Part shown: positions 58,117 through 64,000 of the stretch, piece by piece
Layout of the letters: each line of letters starts with the position of its first letter
How positions within the stretch are numbered: position 1 is the stretch's first letter
Source of the DNA: Macrostomum hystrix
Lineage: Eukaryota > Platyhelminthes > Macrostomidae
DNA length: 64,000 nt
NCBI GenBank assembly: GCA_950097015.1
Contig: CATNEN010000001.1
Span: 403,501-467,500 of the forward strand
Direction: 5' to 3'
Made by a program: the position numbers and the translations under genes
The notes under the pieces: model-generated
What the model was told of the DNA's origin: nothing
Database searches by the model: none
Seen by the model: only the letters and a program-made list of their open reading frames with translations

Positions 58117-60713
58117 TCACGCCTCCTCCATGCTGGCCTCCTCAGCTTGGCCAGCAGCGGCTTCATCGGTGCCGCTTCCAGCTCTGGCCGGATCGTCGCC
58201 AAAATTTGACGATTGCACCGCGTCGCCACCGATTGGCGGCTCCTCGCGAATCAAAGCCAGATAGGGCTCAACTGCGGCGTCTTCGTAGACTGTGAAATTC
58301 AAATCCCTGCCGACTAGAGCTACGGAGCAGTTCTTCACGCTGAGTTCCATCTCGTTTGGCAGGGTGTTGCGCAGCGCGATTAGCCCGTGCCTTTGAATGG
58401 TTTGAGGATGGGAGAGTCGTGAACAATAGGGATAATAATGAGATAAATTGTGGGGTGAAATGGTAAGAAAAGTTGATAAGAAGGAGGTAACAAATGAAGG
58501 TCACCAAGAGGTAACAAATGAAGGTTATCAAGATGTACTCGTAAGAGGTAGCAAAAGAAGGTCCCTAAGGTAACAAATGAAGGTCACTAAGGTAACAAAT
58601 GAAGGTCAATAAGAGGTTACAAATGAAGGTCAATAAGAGGTTACAAATGAAGGTCACTATAAGGTAACAAATGAAGGTCATAGAAGGTAACAAGTTAAGG
58701 TCACTATGAGGTAACAAATGAAGGTCATAGAAGGTAACAAGTAAAGGTCACTATGAGGTAACAAATGAAGGTCATAGAAGGTAACAAGTTAAGGTCACTA
58801 TGCGGTAACAAATGAAGGTCCTAGAAGGTAACAAGTTAAGGTCACTATGAGGTAAGAAATGAAGGTCATAGAAGGTAACAAGTTAAGGTCACTATGAGGT
58901 AACAAATGAAGGTGCTAGAAGGTAACAAGTTAAGGTCACTATGAGGTAACAAATGAAGGTCATAGAAGGTAACAAGTTAAGGTCACTATGAGGTAACAAA
59001 TGAAGGTCATAGAAGGTAATAAGTTAAGGTCACTATGAGGTAACAAATGAAGGTCATAGAAGGTAACAAGTAAAGGTCACTATGAGGTAACAAATGAAGG
59101 TCATAGAAGGTAACAAGTTAAGGTCACTATGAGGTAACAAATGAAGGTCATAGAAGGTAACAAGTTAAGGTCATATAAGGTAACAAGTTAAGGTCAAGGA
59201 AGGTAAAAAAATTGGGTCATGGAAGTTGAATCTAAGGAAGGTCAAGGAAGGTAAAAAATGAAGTTCATTTGAAGTAAATGAGTGCCGCACTTGCATAGAG
59301 GCAGCAATATTAATTGGAGGTCAAACGAATGTAAGAAACGGAGATTCTATTATAAGCAATGAGCTCACTTAATAAGCTCCTCTGGTGTAGCGGTGCAGGT
59401 AATCTCATCTAGTCGACTCTCCAAATAGGTTCTAGCCGACTGAGACCTAGCCCCGATGGCGATAGACTTGCAATCGTAATAATTAGCCGAAGGGCACTGG
59501 TAGAAGACGCGCGGGCCAATGCCGACATCGTAACCGGCGATAAGTAGGCCGACGCCGAACGGCCTCTTGCCGTACACCTGCGTTGGCACCTGCAGTTTAG
59601 ATGCCAGATTATCCACTAGGCGGCTAACAGTCAGCGGACTATCATAGGCCCAACGATGATTGAAGCATTCGTCGCGAGCGAATCGGCTTAGAACTTGTCC
59701 GTCGGCTGTCAGACCGGCGATTGAGAGGCCGATGTGGCTGTCGATCTGGGGGGGGGATTGGATTGAGTCATTTGCTTGATATTTTCGAATTCGAGATGAT
59801 CCAAATCTTCGAATTAAATATAACTATCTGCCTAATCTCTAGTTAAATTTAAGTTAATCATTAAATACTTTATCTCTCTTCGAATTAATGCTCATTAACA
59901 GTAGGACTACCAAGCCAGTTTGCCGCCCGTTTTTATACCAAGGGGGGGGGGATCCCCCCTGAGAACATTTTTTGGCAGCGCCTGAAAGCTAACCGCGTAG
60001 GGTGGTGACTGATTGGTTGACAGACTAGGCGATGGTGTACTGTAGTTGATCTGCGCCTAATATGTAGGCTTCAGCAGTGAAATTTTAGAAATTCGCGTCA
60101 GGGTGACTAGACTGGCCTATTTCCACATTTTTTGCATTTGAAGGTCCCGCAGTCCGTCTAGATAAAGGTAAGTGACCACCAAAGACGGAGATGATGCAGG
60201 CACATTCGGGTGACATGCTGATAAATTTTGAAGGCCTGGCAAGGCCGCACTGAGGCGCAGTGCAAATTCGTGTATAGTGGTGTATGAAATACACTAGCTC
60301 TTATGGGAAAAATCGGACCTTCAGCCAGAAACATTGAATATCTCGACGGTCTGAAGAGCTGGCGACTTGTTTCTTGTTTCAGAAGATGCGCAACAAAAAG
60401 TTGGCCCGTGTTCTTGAGTTTTGTGTGCTTGCATTGTTCCGTTCGGGTGCAGCAAAAAAAATTGTCAGTGGGGGAAAAATCCCCCCTTGGTAGTTCTACT
60501 GTTAATCTGCTTGCTTACCGGTATAATCTTCTTTTGAAAGGAGGACAACTCGGAGGGAGCACGTTTCAGTGCAACCAGTGCAGCGTGGGTCGCATTCTTA
60601 ACGCCGACAGTGGCCGAACCCTGTTTAACAGCCTCCATTGCATATTCAATCTGATGAATGCGTCCCTGTGGACTAAATATGGTCACATCGTGGTCATACT
60701 GGTTGCGAAACAT
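58117..60713 (-). CDS. PSMA1: 20S proteasome subunit alpha type-1
   Basis: Alpha-6 position subunit of the 20S proteasome outer ring (PSMA1). Exons on the minus strand: 60713-60519, 59745-59369, 58390-58117, totalling 846 nt (281 aa; human 263). The N-terminus [37 protein letters not shown] is the alpha-subunit signature. The middle has [32 protein letters not shown] and [20 protein letters not shown]. The C-terminal tail is acidic (EEASMEEA), as in the family. The first exon has its own ATG. The donor of exon 1 is CCG|GTAAGC, and exon 2 is preceded by a pure C run and AG. Intron 1 holds a 603-bp TTAA-flanked element; without it the intron would be about 166 bp. Intron 2 holds a 47-bp repeat. 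Confidence 0.96.
58560..59215. repeat. 47-bp minisatellite in PSMA1 intron 2
   Basis: About 12 full units made of two related halves, GAGGTAACAAATGAAGGTCA and GAAGGTAACAAGTTAAGGTC. Simpler 20-22-bp half-units lie at the 58560-58680 end, so the long unit appears to have formed from two short ones. Confidence 0.93.
59899..60501. mobile_element. 603-bp TTAA-flanked inverted-repeat element (piggyBac-like, non-autonomous)
   Basis: The ends CAGTAGGACTACCAAG and CTTGGTAGTTCTACTG are inverted repeats (one mismatch in 16), with TTAA on both sides (59895-59898, 60502-60505). A second inverted block lies inside: CCAAGGGGGG...CCCCCC near 59940, and CCCCCCTTGG near 60483. TTAA duplication is characteristic of piggyBac elements. 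On the minus strand about 60150, a short frame with FKCKKCGN recalls the Cys-rich end of piggyBac transposases, which is weak evidence. It is inserted in PSMA1 intron 1. A TA-duplicating element is the alternative reading. Confidence 0.72.
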
Positions 60714-60844
60714 GATTGATAGAGTTGGTTTTCAGTGAACTATTATTGAAAAATGAAGGTAGACAAGTAGGCTAATATCTGAAAGTAGAAGAAAATACAT
60801 TTCAGCAATTAAAATAATAGTAAAAAATAACAATCATTAATTAC

Positions 60845-61132
60845 ACCTGCCCCAGTTGGGTCAGATGTGCAGCCACAGCTATAGCTATTGCAAGGTGCAT
60901 CTGAAGGTAGCATATAGCTGTTGACTGCCATGGTCTGGGGGATACCATACCCACCCTCAATTATCCCAGCTAATGCCAGCAGCTATGCAATCAACAGCCA
61001 GGTTAACTCAAGCAATACAGAGTAAAGTGTCTTGCTAAAGGACACTGTTAAATGGCTCCTGTGGAATCAAACCCCTGACCTTTAAGTTGTGAGAGTCTGA
61101 TGGTCTAACCACAAGGCTACTACCTGATTTAA
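60845..61132 (-). mobile_element. SINE family 2, longest copy
   Basis: On the minus strand: head AGTAGCCTTGTGGTTAGACC, B-box GGGGTTTGATTCCACAGG, then a body starting AGTGTCCTTTAGCAAGACAC and TACTCTGTATTGCTTGAG, ending in a region with GCAATAGCTATAGCTGTGGC. It gives the fullest picture of the family, about 290 bp. Confidence 0.7.
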
Positions 61133-61134
61133 AT

Positions 61135-62530
61135 CAAACACCTTAACTTAATAAGATACAATAATTTGTGAATAAAATATGGATATACTGATCAGGTGGG
61201 TAGACAAAACAGATCTAAGAGATTTAGTAGTGTGAAGTTAGATTTAAGTTTTCTAACTTGAATAAAAGATGTAACCATATATTATAAAATACATAATTAT
61301 TTTTTATTGGCTCTAGAACATATAAATAAATTAGCTATTAAAATGCCTTTTTATAATTTTAATAGTACAATACAAATATAAATTAGGTTTTGTTAACCTT
61401 AGATATGGTTTGGTGTAAGAGCTAAAGACTAAAACTTGATATGGATTTAGTAACAATAGCAAATATATATTTTTTATTTTAAAATCATATTTAAAAGCAC
61501 ATTGCTATAGCTAGAACCTACAACTAAAAATATAACAAAACAACAAAACAAAAAGTTATGATGGACTATAACTGATTATTTTATGGGTCAAACTAAACTA
61601 AGATATAACTTACAACTTGATAATAGATAATAATCTATTAATCTATTATCTATTATCTATTTGTTTACATGTTTACATGGTTAAAATATATACAAAATAA
61701 ATTAATAAAAATTATATGCTTTTTTAAGTCTACCTAGTGCTACTAGTTATTATTTCTTACCATTTACAATGTAAAAATGAACAAAAACACAACTAGATGG
61801 ACTTAAGTCTTTTTGTAGCTCTTTTATACATAGTCTTGCCATGTAGTAGCTAGATACAAGTCTTAAAACTAGAGTAATATATCAAAAATGTTCTTAGTGT
61901 AGAAGAATAACCAAATGTAATAATAGTATTTGATTTATCAACTTCAAAGAAATGACCCTTTTCTAAACTTGCTGATAATAGTAAAAAGGCTATTTTGTCA
62001 ATGGCCAAACCCTAAAACTGTCACATTGACTGATATGACTATTTTACTGTGTTATAATGTGAGATATAGCAAGTCCTTATATTATCATATTGAATTTTAA
62101 TTTGTTCTTGGACTGTACAAATAAATTCATTGTGGTTTTACAATGATTTCCTATGTATCTTTTTTATGTGTGACAACTGAATGCACAAAAACTATGAAAA
62201 CTATCTAGACCATACCAGACTACATTGACATAGGCCATAGCTTATATGATGATTGCCTATAGAAACAATAATATTTCTTTTAAAATATTCTTCACTGTGG
62301 AAATGAATTTTACTAACAAAGGAAGTAGTAGATAAGATTAGAGTAGGTTTTAAAATTATCAAGAGCTAGACTTTAGAACTTCAAGGGCTGCGTAATATAT
62401 ATGAAGTGCATGTTAATGATCATCATGACTGCAGATCATTCAATGAGAGTAACATTAAGAATATAGTAAGTCCATGAAACTTAAACAAGTGTTGATTAAT
62501 TGATTTGTAATGATAAAGCATAGGAGTCTG
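61135..62530. other. AT-rich intergenic DNA
   Basis: I see no reading frame, array or element here. Short TA-rich runs such as the CTATTAATCTATTATC group at 61635-61660 are simple sequence. The PSMA1 promoter should lie nearer to 60714-60840. Confidence 0.4.
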
Positions 62531-62532
62531 TT

Positions 62533-63344
62533 GTTGCCATGGTCCCAGGTCATTTCAGTGACAAGACATTTTGGTGAAAACTCAAGTAATTTTAGTGACA
62601 CAATTGGTCAGATTGGTGACAACTATTTTTGCACCTAAATATGCTAAAATACAGCCTTCCATTTGAACTAAACACACTTATAAAGTATTATTAAATAATG
62701 CTTTAAATATTAATAAGAATCTGCATCACTCTGATCAAGTCTGGGTTGTACTTTAAATGAGTTAAATGATTAAACTATTTAATGAGTAGTCAATAGTTTC
62801 AATAGTTATTCGTTCCTAATTGAATGTGTATAATAATCTTTTTTCAAGTTTTGGATTGACAAGGCGAGCGGAGGCTTTAAGCAGCTGCTAGATTGTGTGA
62901 CTTCCATCCTCAAATTCTGCCCAGTAGTGAAAAAGCCACAACTGCACTGTTCTGTAAGCCAGCCGTTGCTCTTGGCATAGCACTCCTCTGGATAGAATTT
63001 GCACCTGAAGTAGGAAAAATGCCACCTTTTTAACTGTTTGAAAAAACTGTTTGAATCTTCTTAAGCTAATTTGCTATTTGTTCAAGTAGAAAGTATCCAA
63101 ACTACTCAAAAGTACCATTAGAAAGTAAAGAAATGAAGACCTTCAACTGGCACCACACATTGATTAAAACAAATTCATAATTATTATTTAATAATCCTTT
63201 GGCTTTATAGGTGTGTATAGTTCACATGGAAGGCTGTTTTCTCAGCATAGGCCTATTTAGGTGCAAAAATAGTTGTGACCAAACTGACCAATCCTGTCAC
63301 CAAAATAATGTCTTGTCACCGAAATGACCTGGGACCATTGCCAC
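62533..63344. mobile_element. About 810-bp fold-back element with about 135-bp inverted arms
   Basis: The left arm (62533-62672) returns inverted as the right arm (63211-63344). Shared blocks are TGGTCCCAGGTCATTTC, GTGACAAGACATT, ATTGGTCAG, ACAACTATTTTTGCACCTAA and ACAGCCTTCCAT. The arms differ by several indels, so the element is not new. The outer ends are uncertain, perhaps with a 4-bp TGCC duplication. The centre is AT-rich except for a Cys-rich reading frame at 62866-63005 (minus). Confidence 0.75.
62866..63005 (-). other. Cys-rich open frame inside the fold-back element
   Basis: After an acceptor-like CCTACTTCAG, the minus strand reads CKFYPEECYAKSNGWLTEQC, then SCGFFTTGQ, open for about 48 codons. 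The density of Cys and aromatic residues and the lower AT content than the surroundings suggest a captured exon or a transposase zinc-finger relict. I do not recognise it. Confidence 0.3.
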
Positions 63345-63439
63345 AGTGGTTGTCTAAGTCAGCTGTCATTAGTGAGCTATTGTTCAGGCAGTTGAGGTGT
63401 AGGCATTTAGACATTTAGCCATAGTCCAGATCATGTTCG

Positions 63440-63732
63440 GTGCCATACATGCGCAACACCCAGCCAACCCAGCTGAACCGGCCGGGTGAAATGAGGGCCA
63501 AGCAAGGTAAGTCGCAAAAACCAATCAACCAAGTGCAAAAAAATCAAAGGGGGGACCAAGGGACAAAAAAAGAAGGCGTGAAGAAAAGGAAAAAGGGGAA
63601 AGAAAAAGAGAGCAAATGAGAGCAAACTAAGTCAGAAATAGAGCAATGAAACGAACTAAGTCGCAAATGAGAGCAAAAACTAAGTCACACGGCCGGCTAA
63701 GATTTGGGAGGTTGCGCATGTATGTTGGGTGC
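63440..63732. mobile_element. About 290-bp MITE-like inverted repeat
   Basis: CATACATGCGCAAC...CCGGCCGGGTG at 63445-63489 returns inverted as ACGGCCGG...GTTGCGCATGTATG at 63690-63730. The outer 14 bases are perfect and the inner part is looser. No clear target duplication was found. The inside has repeated GAGAGCAAA-CTAAGTC motifs. The remaining 63733-64000 shows short GTCAGTTAAGGCATAGGC-like repeats only. Confidence 0.5.
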
Positions 63733-64000
63733 ACACCAAAAATGGGGGAAATTAGATTTGCACAAAAAGGTTAGACAGTTTTTTAATTGCACACTAGCCA
63801 GTGCATGCCAAAGTTCATACTAGGCCTAACTTATTTAAATATACAATGCAAGTAATGCAACCATCCCAAAGGCAAAGCATGCCAGAAAATTCCTGCATGC
63901 ACTACGTCATCCAGACTATGGGCATTCAGTTATCATGTAGTCAGTTGCTTCATAGTCAGTTAAGGCATAGGCCTAGTCAATGTATGCAGTTAAGTGTAGG

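Overview
This window is nuclear DNA of a non-vertebrate animal. Its genes are split by GT-AG introns, and it carries tRNA-derived SINEs, a BEL/Pao LTR retrotransposon, a mariner copy and several small inverted-repeat elements. I rebuilt exons by hand from splice signals, phase and family similarity. My best guess at the group is a flatworm. The main reason is that three genes (GART, a Rab32-type GTPase and MTRFR) have a first recognisable coding exon that starts straight after an AG acceptor, in phase 0, with no ATG of its own. That fits a spliced leader ending in AUG, as is known in flatworms. The guess is an inference and is not proven here.

Layout: 0-2.4 kb holds a decayed SINE, a broken mariner and a 418-bp MITE. 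3.7-11.9 kb (+) is an eight-exon gene for a 965-aa protein with repeated, unusual EF-hand-like motifs. 12.3-15.5 kb is tandem repeats. 15.5-22.6 kb (-) is MTRFR (mitochondrial ribosome rescue), whose intron contains a complete BEL/Pao element with apparently identical LTRs. 22.9-25.4 kb is repeats and a SINE. TMEM50 (25.6-26.1 kb, -) follows, then a 39-bp repeat array that may be a dead repeat-protein gene. A small secreted Cys-rich protein with a TATA box lies at 29.6-30.2 kb (-). The Rab32-like gene runs 32.2-40.2 kb (-), a HIG1-domain gene 43.6-44.0 kb (-), GART 46.6-56.4 kb (-) and PSMA1 58.1-60.7 kb (-). The right end is AT-rich DNA with a second SINE family and two inverted-repeat elements.

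The dominant feature is tandem repetition. About thirty different minisatellite or microsatellite arrays cover, by rough tally, a third of the window. Almost every intron longer than about 250 bp has its own array, leaving only some 10-50 ordinary bases at the splice sites in many cases. Several arrays that look unrelated share a short GGGTGAGATTAGA-like core, in both orientations. The long reading frames in these arrays are products of periodicity, and I do not call them genes.

The genes are ordinary housekeeping genes (purine synthesis, proteasome, mitochondrial translation rescue and respiratory-complex assembly, membrane traffic) plus a probable cilium-associated or unknown EF-hand-like protein and an unknown secreted protein. 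Nothing indicates that they act as one pathway.
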